From assembly GCF_900497695.1 (NCBI RefSeq), contig NZ_UIDD01000003.1, positions 186,001-250,000 of the forward strand: a DNA stretch of 64,000 nt. Reading direction: 5' to 3'. The DNA comes from Pseudomonas wadenswilerensis (lineage in GTDB: Bacteria > Pseudomonadota > Gammaproteobacteria > Pseudomonadales > Pseudomonadaceae). The position numbers and the translations under genes were made by a program. Shown in pieces: positions 25,301 to 32,518 of the stretch (position 1 is the first letter of the stretch; each line of letters begins with the position of its first letter). The notes under the pieces were generated by a model, which saw nothing but the letters and a program-made list of their open reading frames with translations, was not told the origin of the DNA and made no database searches.

Positions 25301-27262
25301 AGAGCCGATCAGGTCGAGCTTGTTGACCATGGCGTCGAAGCTGTCGTCGTGCGACCGCAGTGCCTGCAGCACCTGCCAAACCACTTTGTAGGTCTGGTTG
25401 TCATTGAGCGCTTCGTGGGGCTCCATGCCGGCCGGAATGACCACGGGCAGCACCACATAGCCACGCTTCTTACCCGGTGCGTTGCGCATTACCCGGCCAA
25501 CGGATTGCACCACGTCCACCTGGGAATTACGCGGGGTGAGGAAGAGAACGGCGTCCAGCGCCGGTACGTCCACACCTTCAGACAGGCAGCGCACGTTGCT
25601 GAGGATGCGGCAGGTGTTGGCTGGCGGTTCTTCTTTGAGCCAGTTGAGCTTGGCTTCCTTAGCACTTGCGTTCATGCCGCCATCGACGTGTGCGGCTTCG
25701 CAGACGATGCGTGAGGACTCATCGATGTTTTCTGACTCCTGATAAGCCTCCACCACCGACTGGAACATGCTGGCGATGTTGATCGAGCTGACCTTGTGCT
25801 TGGTGCCCTTGTAGTTGGGCGAGATGACCTGGCAGAAAGCTACAGCGCGCCTCATGGGCTGATCATCACCCACCAGGTTTTCGGCCAATCCCTGCTTGGC
25901 CAGCGCCTTCCAGCAACCGACTATCTTGGCGGCGTCGTCTACCTTGAGCTGGTTGTTCTCGTCCTTCAGCATCTCTTGAAGGCGGCGACTGATGGTGCTC
26001 TCCTCGACGGTGAGTACCAGCACCTTGTAATCGGTGAGCAGGCCTCGCTGAACGGCCTCGGAGAAGTTGATGACGAACAGCTCTTTGCCGTAGAGCGCTT
26101 CGTCATCCATCGAGCACAGGGTTACGTCGCCGGACTCGGCCTTGAGCTTGGCGTTGTCACCGTAGATGCGCGGCGTGGCGGTCATGTACAGACGTTTGGT
26201 GGCGCGGATGTAGTCGGCATCATGAACGCGCACAAAGTTGCTTTCGTCATCGTCGCCAAAGGTGGCGCCCGTGGTGCGGTGCGCTTCGTCGCAGATCACC
26301 AGATCGAAAGCGGCCAGGCCATGATCAGCCTGGGCACGGCTGATCACGTCGATGGAGTGATAGGTGGAGAACACCACGCTCATGTGCTCGGCATCGTGGC
26401 GCTTGAGCATTTCCGCTGCGAGGCGATCTGCCTTAGTGGTGGCCGGGTAGCGTAGCTCGTGGGTGAACACCTGAACCGCGTCATCCTCTGCTTTGCGCTT
26501 CTTGCCTACGTCACTGTCGGAGCAGACGGCAAAGCTGTGAAGCGGGGTGGCGCTTTCCTGCGTCCATTCGGTAAGGGTCTGCGATAGTAGCGACAGGCTG
26601 GGCACCAGGAACAGTACACGCTTGCCCTTGCCGGCCTGCTGCTCGGCAATTTTCAGGCTGGTGAAGGTCTTGCCGGTGCCGCAGGCCATGATCAGCTTGC
26701 CGCGTTCGGCGTCCTTGAGGCCAGCGGCCACGGCATTCAACGCGGTTTGCTGGTGCTCGCGCAGCTGCTTCTTGGCCTTGAGCGCGACGGCTTGATGGGG
26801 CTGGTACTTGGCCCAGTCTATCTGGCTGTCTTCCAGGGCTTGCAGGTCGATTTTACTGACCGGAGGCTGCTGGCCCTGCAACGCGTCCTCGGCGTGCTCG
26901 CTCCAGTTGTTGGTGGTGGCGACGATGACGCGGTGCGAGAACGGCGCCTTGCCCGAGGCAGTGAAGAAACTGTCTATGTCCTTCTTCTGGACTTTGTAGT
27001 CCGCGGCGTACAGCTTGCACTGGATGGCGTGGTACTCGCCGGTGCCCTGGGTGCGAGCCACTAAATCAATGCCCGCATCCTTACCACTGAGGCTTTGTTC
27101 CTTCGCCCACTCTGCATACGTCCATACTTTGTCGTAAAGGTCGCGGTAGGTGGCTTCGTTGCGTAGGTAAGTGCAAACCAGCTCTTCGAAGTAAGTACCT
27201 TTTTCGCGTTCGGTGACAGAAGCGCTGCGGTAGGTATTCAGCAAAGCTGATAAGGCTGACAT
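22361..27262 (-). CDS. Type ISP-like single-chain restriction-modification enzyme
   Basis: 1633 aa, the length of LlaGI-type enzymes. In order: an Mrr-like nuclease (GIDLV with Asp66, then IQCK with Gln81 and Lys83); an SF2 translocase (Walker A ACGTGKTF at 193-200, DEAH at 325-328, QSVGRVMR at 586-593); a helical coupler to about 880; a gamma-class N6-adenine methyltransferase (DPFTGTGTF at 921-929, NPPY at 1027-1030); and a target-recognition region from about 1250 to the end. One protein should methylate one strand of an asymmetric site and, when unmethylated sites meet in head-to-head orientation, translocate and cut. It is intact, has no partner genes, and is the main defence cargo. Confidence 0.9.
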   Translation of the reverse strand: MSALSALLNTYRSASVTEREKGTYFEELVCTYLRNEATYRDLYDKVWTYAEWAKEQSLSGKDAGIDLVARTQGTGEYHAIQCKLYAADYKVQKKDIDSFFTASGKAPFSHRVIVATTNNWSEHAEDALQGQQPPVSKIDLQALEDSQIDWAKYQPHQAVALKAKKQLREHQQTALNAVAAGLKDAERGKLIMACGTGKTFTSLKIAEQQAGKGKRVLFLVPSLSLLSQTLTEWTQESATPLHSFAVCSDSDVGKKRKAEDDAVQVFTHELRYPATTKADRLAAEMLKRHDAEHMSVVFSTYHSIDVISRAQADHGLAAFDLVICDEAHRTTGATFGDDDESNFVRVHDADYIRATKRLYMTATPRIYGDNAKLKAESGDVTLCSMDDEALYGKELFVINFSEAVQRGLLTDYKVLVLTVEESTISRRLQEMLKDENNQLKVDDAAKIVGCWKALAKQGLAENLVGDDQPMRRAVAFCQVISPNYKGTKHKVSSINIASMFQSVVEAYQESENIDESSRIVCEAAHVDGGMNASAKEAKLNWLKEEPPANTCRILSNVRCLSEGVDVPALDAVLFLTPRNSQVDVVQSVGRVMRNAPGKKRGYVVLPVVIPAGMEPHEALNDNQTYKVVWQVLQALRSHDDSFDAMVNKLDLIGSDPRKMEVIAITDKAEKKARKASGTSNGQAGKGQYGIGEKRAKYDVEGQMTQQAELTYEVGEIEKAIYAKIVSKCGNRHHWEDWANDIAKIARTHIDRIQGILENPEYTQERATFEAFAAELRDDLNDSISDGEIIEMLAQHLVTKPVFDALFEEHSFASHNPMSKAMQGVLDALHEHHLAKEADTLEKFYASVRQRAAGIDNAQGKQKIIVELYDKFFRNAFPKMTERLGIVYTPVEVVDFILHSVNHLLQQEFGQTLGSTGVHIIDPFTGTGTFITRLIQSGLIKPEELAHKYRHEIHANELVLLAYYIAAINIEAAYHGEVIDEYTPFEGICLTDTFQMYEKDDLVDALLEDNSARRKRQKDLDIRVIVGNPPYSVGQGDANANNANVPYPSLDTRIRDTYGARSDATNKNSLYDSYIRSIRWASDRIGDAGIIGFVTNAGFVDATTADGLRKCLVDEFSSLYVFHLRGNQRTSGETSRKEGGKIFGGGSRSPIAISLLVKNPDAHAHGQIYFHDIGDYLSREEKLEKIAGFTSVAGIEQWQKITPDEHGDWLKQRDGSFNQFIALGDKDDKSSLALFANYSNGVKTQRDAWACNSSKTRLVANMKSMISFYDSEVERFNAAYPGLDTKARQTKVDGFIDTNPARISWTRALKQDLGKDRNYAFEAECTVTSLYRPFTKQWLYFNRRFNEMVYQMPRIFPDAVAENLVIGVSATGEKVAFSALISRHVPSLHFVDIEGSQCFPLYLYDETAQASKKDLFSEPTEAGLRRRDAITDAGLAHFHNAYPGEQIGKEDLFYYVYGILHSPDYRERYADNLSKELPRIPAVKKVADLWAFSKAGRALAELHLNYETVAPYPLTIEAKGTLANADYRVEKMKFAKKGDKTTVIYNHCITLKGIPEAAWDYVVNGKAALDWVMERQAVRTDKASGIVNDANDWAVETMGNPKYPLELFQRVVTVSLETQKIVKALPKLDIGTDN

Positions 27263-27402
27263 CGGTAGGAATTCCTTTTGGACTGCGTCTGGCGCATTAC
27301 AGGCGCCAAATCGGCGCAGTTTAGCAATTCAGCCAGTACTGGAGCGATAAGATAGTGCTCGTATTAGCTTGAAGGCTCGCTGGCTGATGGGGGCGCTTGC
27401 AT

Positions 27403-28608
27403 TCAGCGTTTTATCGAGTCCAAAAAGTCGGCCCAGATCTGCATCATTTCACGGCGCTCCGGCAAGAAGGTGGTTCGATCGTACGCACGTCCCAGCGGAT
27501 TTTTTACCGTATGAGCAAGCTGATGCTCCAGAAGATCGGGGCGAAACCCCAGCACCTCAGCGCCTATGGTTCTCGCTGTCGCACGAAAGCCGTGCCCAGT
27601 CATTTCGTCGCCGGTGATGTCCATGCGGCGTAACGCACTGAGTACGGCATTGTTGGACATCGGCCGGTCGCCTCCTCGTGCCGAGGGGAAGGCGTACGGA
27701 TGTCTGCCGGTGAGTGGTTTCAGCTCGCGCAGAACCGCGACTGCTTGTTGGCTGAGAGGAACCAAATGGTCCGGCCGATCCTGCTTGGTGGCAGTGAGCC
27801 CTTTCATCTTGTGGCCGGGAATCAACCACTCGCCCGCATCCAGATTGACCTCCGACCACTCCATGTGGCGCAGGTCACCGGGCCTGCAGAACAGCAACGG
27901 GGCCAGTTTGAGTGCACAACAAACAGGCATTGTTCCCGTGTAGCTATCCAGTGCTTTGAGCAGTGCGCCGAGTTTTTCAGGATCGGTCACGGCAGCAAAG
28001 TGTTTTACCCGCTTGGCTGGGAGCGTCCGTGAGAGATTCCCTATCTGGTTGGGCGGGGTGATACCGGCAGATTCGGCGAACTCGAAAATCTGTTTGTAGA
28101 TTTGAGCTACACGACGTGCCGTCTCGCGAGCACCGCGCTTGATGATGCGCTGCAGGTTTTCGACCAGCATGGGCGTGCTGATGCTGCTGATCGGGAGTTT
28201 TCCCAACCAGGGGTAGGCATTGAGCTCAAGGCGCTGCCGCACCGTGCGGGTGTATTCCGGATCCCAGGTTGATTCGCGAATAGTGAGCCATTGCTCAGCG
28301 ACCGATTCAAAGGTGTGTTGGTGATCGAGCTGGCTGACCACCTTGGCCATGCGTCTTTGCAGCGAAGGGTCTTGGCCGCTGGCGAGCTGGACACGAGCAT
28401 CATCACGCTTGCGTCGTGCCTCCTGCAGGCCGACCTCAGGATAAACACCAAGCGCCAGGCGCTTTTCTTTTCCCAGAAAGCGGTACTTCAAGCGCCAGTA
28501 ACGGCCTCCGTTGGGCTGCACTTCAAGGTACAAACCTTGTTCGTCGTACAGGCGGTATGGCTTGTCCTGGGGCTTGGCGTTGCGGCAGTTGGTGTCTTTC
28601 AGGGGCAT
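27403..28608 (-). CDS. P4-type tyrosine integrase for ssrA
   Basis: 401 aa from ATG 28608 (a GTG nine bases earlier is possible). The N-terminal arm-binding DUF4102 domain is seen (RLYDEQGLYLEVQPNGGRYW, then RFLGKEKRLALGVYPEVGL), followed by the core-binding domain and the catalytic domain with Arg242 in FCRPGDLRHMEW, His339 and Arg342 in TGHGFRATART, His366 in EHQLAH, and Tyr376 in GRAYDRTTF. All five are present, so the enzyme should be active. It sits 174 bases from the tmRNA 3' end, reading away from it, the standard position for an integrase using that site. Confidence 0.93.
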   Translation of the reverse strand: MPLKDTNCRNAKPQDKPYRLYDEQGLYLEVQPNGGRYWRLKYRFLGKEKRLALGVYPEVGLQEARRKRDDARVQLASGQDPSLQRRMAKVVSQLDHQHTFESVAEQWLTIRESTWDPEYTRTVRQRLELNAYPWLGKLPISSISTPMLVENLQRIIKRGARETARRVAQIYKQIFEFAESAGITPPNQIGNLSRTLPAKRVKHFAAVTDPEKLGALLKALDSYTGTMPVCCALKLAPLLFCRPGDLRHMEWSEVNLDAGEWLIPGHKMKGLTATKQDRPDHLVPLSQQAVAVLRELKPLTGRHPYAFPSARGGDRPMSNNAVLSALRRMDITGDEMTGHGFRATARTIGAEVLGFRPDLLEHQLAHTVKNPLGRAYDRTTFLPERREMMQIWADFLDSIKR

Positions 28609-28648
28609 TGGGGGCACATCCTCTCCGAGCGAGCAGATGAGAGTTTTA

Positions 28649-28668
28649 TGCCCCCATATATGCCCCCG
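28649..28668. repeat. 20-bp terminal repeat, likely integrase arm site
   Basis: TGCCCCCATATATGCCCCCG differs by one base from 11422-11441 and lies between the integrase start and the att site. It may also regulate the integrase promoter. Confidence 0.65.
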
Positions 28669-28713
28669 TCAACCGTGGGATGCCCTGGGATCAGGTGGGA
28701 AAACACGGGCAAG

Positions 28714-28757
28714 AAAAAAGCCGTAAAGCTTTGATTTATCTAGGCTTTACGGCTTTT
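28714..28757 (-). terminator. Element-borne terminator for ssrA
   Basis: AAAAGCCGTAAAGC (28716-28729) pairs perfectly with GCTTTACGGCTTTT (28744-28757); on the minus strand it ends in a run of T. It begins just 25 bases past the tmRNA 3' end, between ssrA and the integrase, replacing the terminator that the insertion moved away. Confidence 0.85.
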
Positions 28758-28778
28758 CTGGGTCTTCCTGGGAAGAAA

Positions 28779-28800
28779 ATTTGGTGGAACCGGGGGGATT
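28779..28800. repeat. Element attachment site at the intact ssrA end
   Basis: ATTTGGTGGAACCGGGGG, shared with 11342-11359, here forms the real 3' end of tmRNA (complement of CCCCGGTTCCACCA). Crossover is expected inside this block. Confidence 0.9.
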
Positions 28801-29173
28801 TGAACCCCCGTCCGCCAGTGATCCGCTGTCGGTCCTACATGCTTAGCCGTGTCTATTGAGTTAATCCGCAGCCGCCCGACGGGCAGGGTGCTTTGGACGA
28901 GTTGTGTAAGTTTTAGCCGCTTCGTCCACAACGTACTGCACGGCGATCCTGTTCTGTATGACAATCACTTCGGGTTTACAGGCATCCCCTAGTGATTGCT
29001 GGAGCCGAAGCTACCAGGAGAGCGGGCTCAGCTGCTTACGCAGCGAGAGCGTAACCCTCGTAGTTTTCGTCATTGGCAACTATAGAAAGTTGCAACAGTG
29101 GATTTACGAGTTCTGTTACCAACTCGGCATGCACCTAGAGTTTCACTACCGGCGTCGAATCCTAATCGGCCCC
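28782..29173 (-). ncRNA. ssrA: tmRNA
   Basis: 392-nt RNA. The 5' end GGGGCCGATTAGGATTCGAC and the 3' end with GGTTCAAATCC and CCACCA pair as the tRNA-like domain. The tag frame lies at 29036-29077 and reads ANDENYEGYALAA followed by TAA, ending in the usual ALAA degron. It rescues stalled ribosomes with SmpB, whose gene is at 36489. The 3' 20 bases double as the element's attachment site and remain functional in sequence. Confidence 0.96.
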
Positions 29174-29218
29174 ATTTGCTGCGCTCTAGCTGTAAGCGTT
29201 TTTCAACGCTCAAGGCCG

Positions 29219-29247
29219 AGTATACGCCATCGGTCGGGCGACGTCGA
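29219..29247 (-). promoter_or_regulatory. ssrA promoter
   Basis: TATACT (-10, 29219-29224) and TCGACG (-35, 29242-29247) are 17 bases apart on the minus strand. The start would be about 40 bases before the mature 5' end, consistent with a precursor trimmed by RNase P. Confidence 0.65.
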
Positions 29248-29277
29248 CTGCTGGCCTAACATCGCCCGGCAGACGGG

Positions 29278-29556
29278 TTATTGGCCGTTGCTGCCTTTCT
29301 CGGTTTTCTCCAGGCGCTCCAGAGTTTTGCTGGTAATAGCAATGCAGTCTTTCGTGTTGCCCGCTGCCTGGGCAGCCTTGGCGTCCTTGACATGCTCGGC
29401 CACGGCATTGTCCATACCTTCGGAGGTAGCTCCGGCGGTGGCCGTGGCATCTTCAATCTTCTGCAGGTTTAGGGCACACAGGTCTTCTTCCGCGAACACA
29501 GGGGAGGCAAGCAGTGCGGCGGCAATGAACAGTCCGGAAATCGCAGTACGCTTCAT
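29278..29556 (-). CDS. Small periplasmic helical protein, unknown function
   Basis: 92 aa with a signal peptide (AISGLFIAAALLASPVFA, cut before EEDLC). The mature part is Ala/Lys/Glu-rich and helical, with two cysteines (DLCALN and KDCIAI) that could form a disulfide. It has a good ribosome site (AAGGAGATTC). It belongs to a group of short pseudomonad proteins without known role. Its stop lies about 90 bases from the ssrA promoter, convergent with nothing. Confidence 0.75.
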   Translation of the reverse strand: MKRTAISGLFIAAALLASPVFAEEDLCALNLQKIEDATATAGATSEGMDNAVAEHVKDAKAAQAAGNTKDCIAITSKTLERLEKTEKGSNGQ

Positions 29557-29629
29557 GTGAATCTCCTTGGCTGGAAAGGCCTCGGGAAACAGGGGCCTAA
29601 ATGGATGGACTGCACTGCTTGCCTAGGGT

Positions 29630-32440
29630 TCAGATTGCTCGCGCCCGGGTCACGCGGTCCACCAGATAAACTAGACCGTGATAATCGATCCCGCCATGGT
29701 TCGACAGACCGATCTCGCAGGTGCGGCTGGTGGAGATCCCTTCGCTGCAGTACTGCACCGCATCCCTGAGGCTGCGCAGCGAGTGGGCATTGAGCTCTGG
29801 GGTGGTAAAGCCCTTGTCGCCGGCAAAGCCGCAGCAATGAATACCTTCGGGAACTACCACCTGCTTGCTGCAACGCCGCGCCAGGTCGATCAATGCCTGG
29901 CTTTCGCCCAGGTGCTGGGTGCTGCAGGTTACGTGTACGGCGATCGGCTCGTCCTGGGGCGTGAACTCCAGTTTGTCGACCAGGTGGGTGCGGATGAAGC
30001 GCACCGGGTCATACAGGTCCAGCCGCGTTTCGGCCAGGTCCTGAACCAGGCGCAAGGTGCACGGGCTGGTGTCGCAGTAGATCGGGTCAAGTCCGCCGCG
30101 GCTGGCGTGGAGCAGCGCGTTGATCAGCTCCTGGCGCTTGTGCTCGGCTTGTTCGGCGTAGCCCTTGGAAGCAAACGGCTGGCCGCAGCACAGGTTGTCC
30201 TGGTTGTCCGGGAATATCACTTGATAGCCGGCCTTTTCCAGCAGGGCGCGAGTCTTGTCCAGCAGTGAAGTCTGCTCGCGATCAGCCGCCGCCGGGCCCA
30301 TCACCCGCGAGACGCACGCTGCCAGGTACACCACCCGCGGTCGCGCGTCGTTGCTGGCCGGGGTGAACTGCACGGCCTTGAGCGGTTGCGGCATGGCTGG
30401 CGTCCACTGCGGCACGCGGCCATGGCTGAGCGTGTTCAGGCTGGCGCTCAGGCGACTCAGGCGCGGCGCACCGAGCAAGCGACGGGCGCCATTGGCCGCC
30501 TGCAGGGTAAAGCGCGCACCGCTGAGGGCGGTGTGGAAGTTGTCAGCCAGCCAGTCGGCGGTCTTGACATGATCCGCCGCCTGGGCGCGCAGCTTTTTCA
30601 CCAGCTCACCCGTGTTGATACCCACCGGGCAACGCTGGGCGCACAGGCCGGTGGCCGCGCAGGTGTCGATGCCCTGGTACTGGTAGTCGCGCTCCAGTTC
30701 GCGGGTATCGCTGCCAGCACGTTTTTTTGCCTGGATATCGCGCCACATGACGATGCGCTGGCGCGGGCTCAGGGTCAGCCCCTTGGAGGGACAGACCGGC
30801 TCGCAGAACCCGCATTCGATGCACTTGTCGACGATCTCGTCGGCGGCGGGCAGTGGCTTGAGGTTCTTCAGGTGGATCTGCGGGTCTTCGCTGAGCACCA
30901 CATCCGGGTTGAGGATGCCATTGGGGTCGAGCAAGCGCTTGAGCTGCCACATCAACCGGTAGGCATCGCTGCCCCATTCCAGCTCGACGAAGGGCGCCAT
31001 GTTGCGCCCGGTGCCGTGTTCGGCCTTGAGCGAACCACCGAATTCCACCGCCACCAGTTGCGCCACATCGTCCATGAAGGCCTGGTAACGCGCGACTTCC
31101 TCGGCGCTGTTAAAGCCCTGGGTGAAGACGAAGTGCAAGTTGCCTTCCAGGGCGTGGCCGAACAGGATGGCTTCGTCGTAGCGGTGCTTGTCGAACAGGG
31201 CGATCAGGCGATTGACGCCGATGGCCAGTTGCTCGACCGGGAAGGTCACGTCTTCGATGATCACCGTGGTGCCGGTCTTGCGTACTGCGCCGACGGCGGG
31301 GAAGGTGTCCTTGCGGATGGCCCAGAGCTTGGCGTTCTCCTTGGCGTCTTCGGTAAAGTCGACCTGCTTTTCCACCGGGAAGCCCGCCAGCGAGGCCATG
31401 ATCTGCGCCAGCTGCTCGTGCAGCAACGCCTGGGTTGCCGCACGCGATTCGATCAGTAGTGCGCAGGCGCCGTCGGACAGTTGCTGGACGAAAGCCGGCA
31501 TGCCGGGCTTGTCCTGTACCGAGCGCAGGCTGCGCCGGTCAAGTAGCTCCACGGCCGATACCGGCTGGCTCTTGAGCACGGTGACGGCGTTGCAGCAGGT
31601 TTCCACATCCGGAAAGACGATCAGTGCCGAGGCTTTGTTCGGGTGATCGACCACCGTGTCGTAGGTCACCGCACTGATAAAACCCAGGGTGCCCTCGGAG
31701 CCGACCAGCAGGTGGCTGAGGATATCCAGCGGCTGGTCGTAGTCGATCAGGGCATTGAGCGACAGGCCGGTGGTGTTCTTCAGGCGGTACTTGTGGCGAA
31801 TCTTCGCCGCCAGTTCGGTGTTGGCGCGGGTTTCCCGAGCCAGGCGCGTGAGCTCATCGAGCAAGCTGGCGTGGCTTTGTTCGAAGGCGGCGACGCTGGC
31901 CGGATCTTCGCTGTCCAGGCGCGTGCCGTCGGCCAGCACCAGGCGCATGCCGGCCAGGGTGTGATAGGTGTTCTGCGCGGTGCCGCAGCACATGCCGCTG
32001 GCATTGTTGGCGACGATACCGCCGATCTTGCAGGCGTTGATCGAGGCCGGATCCGGGCCGATCTTGCGCCCGAAGGGGGCCAGCCAGGCGTTGGCCTGGG
32101 CGCCGATCACCCCGGGTTGCAGGCGGATCTGCTGGCCCTGGTGGCGAATCTCGCGGCCGTTCCAGTTATCGCCGAGCACGATCAGCACCGAATCGCTGAT
32201 GGCCTGGCCGGACAGGCTGGTGCCGGCGGCGCGGAAGGTGACCGGCACGCGCTCGCGCTGGGCCAGCTTGAGCAGGGCGACCACTTCATCTTCGGACTCG
32301 ACCCGCACCACCAGCTTGGGGATCAGCCGGTAGAAGCTGGCATCGGTACCGAAAGCCAGGGTCGAGAGCGGGTCGTCGAAACGTCGCTCGCCGGGTATCA
32401 GGCGGGCTACCGAGTCGAGGAACGCGGCGGGCAGACTCAT
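29630..32440 (-). CDS. FAD/Fe-S D-lactate dehydrogenase
   Basis: Membrane-associated quinone-linked D-lactate oxidase of 936 aa. The start at 32440 follows GAGGAGAT; the longer frame is not supported. The FAD domain has VTFRAAGTSLSGQAISDS, the middle part is the FAD-linked oxidase domain, then come two iron-sulfur motifs (CIECGFCEPVCP and CAATGLCAQRCP) and a CCG domain near the C-terminus (CCGFAGDKGF). Third gene of the lldP-lldD-dld unit controlled by LldR, as in P. stutzeri and P. aeruginosa, where it turns D-lactate to pyruvate so both isomers can be used. Some annotations name it lldE or dld-II. Confidence 0.9.
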   Translation of the reverse strand: MSLPAAFLDSVARLIPGERRFDDPLSTLAFGTDASFYRLIPKLVVRVESEDEVVALLKLAQRERVPVTFRAAGTSLSGQAISDSVLIVLGDNWNGREIRHQGQQIRLQPGVIGAQANAWLAPFGRKIGPDPASINACKIGGIVANNASGMCCGTAQNTYHTLAGMRLVLADGTRLDSEDPASVAAFEQSHASLLDELTRLARETRANTELAAKIRHKYRLKNTTGLSLNALIDYDQPLDILSHLLVGSEGTLGFISAVTYDTVVDHPNKASALIVFPDVETCCNAVTVLKSQPVSAVELLDRRSLRSVQDKPGMPAFVQQLSDGACALLIESRAATQALLHEQLAQIMASLAGFPVEKQVDFTEDAKENAKLWAIRKDTFPAVGAVRKTGTTVIIEDVTFPVEQLAIGVNRLIALFDKHRYDEAILFGHALEGNLHFVFTQGFNSAEEVARYQAFMDDVAQLVAVEFGGSLKAEHGTGRNMAPFVELEWGSDAYRLMWQLKRLLDPNGILNPDVVLSEDPQIHLKNLKPLPAADEIVDKCIECGFCEPVCPSKGLTLSPRQRIVMWRDIQAKKRAGSDTRELERDYQYQGIDTCAATGLCAQRCPVGINTGELVKKLRAQAADHVKTADWLADNFHTALSGARFTLQAANGARRLLGAPRLSRLSASLNTLSHGRVPQWTPAMPQPLKAVQFTPASNDARPRVVYLAACVSRVMGPAAADREQTSLLDKTRALLEKAGYQVIFPDNQDNLCCGQPFASKGYAEQAEHKRQELINALLHASRGGLDPIYCDTSPCTLRLVQDLAETRLDLYDPVRFIRTHLVDKLEFTPQDEPIAVHVTCSTQHLGESQALIDLARRCSKQVVVPEGIHCCGFAGDKGFTTPELNAHSLRSLRDAVQYCSEGISTSRTCEIGLSNHGGIDYHGLVYLVDRVTRARAI

Positions 32441-32518
32441 GCAATCTCCTCGCGGGGCCGTGGCGTCTGGTGCGCCGCGTGCCCCGGTCAATCAGGCTGT
32501 GATTCGAAGGTGCGGCAA

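Larger units (their letters stand above)
11342..28800. mobile_element. 17.5-kb integrative element inserted in the 3' end of ssrA
   Basis: The limits are set by direct repeats of the tmRNA 3' end (11342-11363 and 28779-28800). A P4-type tyrosine integrase lies just inside the ssrA side. Inside are a restriction-modification enzyme, AlpA and RepA-like genes, serine recombinases, two ParB/RepB-like proteins, and several unknown genes; base composition is visibly more AT-rich than the flanks in 11.3-22 kb. No structural phage genes and no type IV secretion genes are seen, which fits a genomic island or integrative mobilisable element more than a prophage or a self-transmissible ICE. Confidence 0.9.

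Noticed and set aside
11342..28800. Element as a prophage or self-transmissible ICE
   Set aside because: No capsid, tail, lysis, relaxase or type IV secretion genes; size too small.
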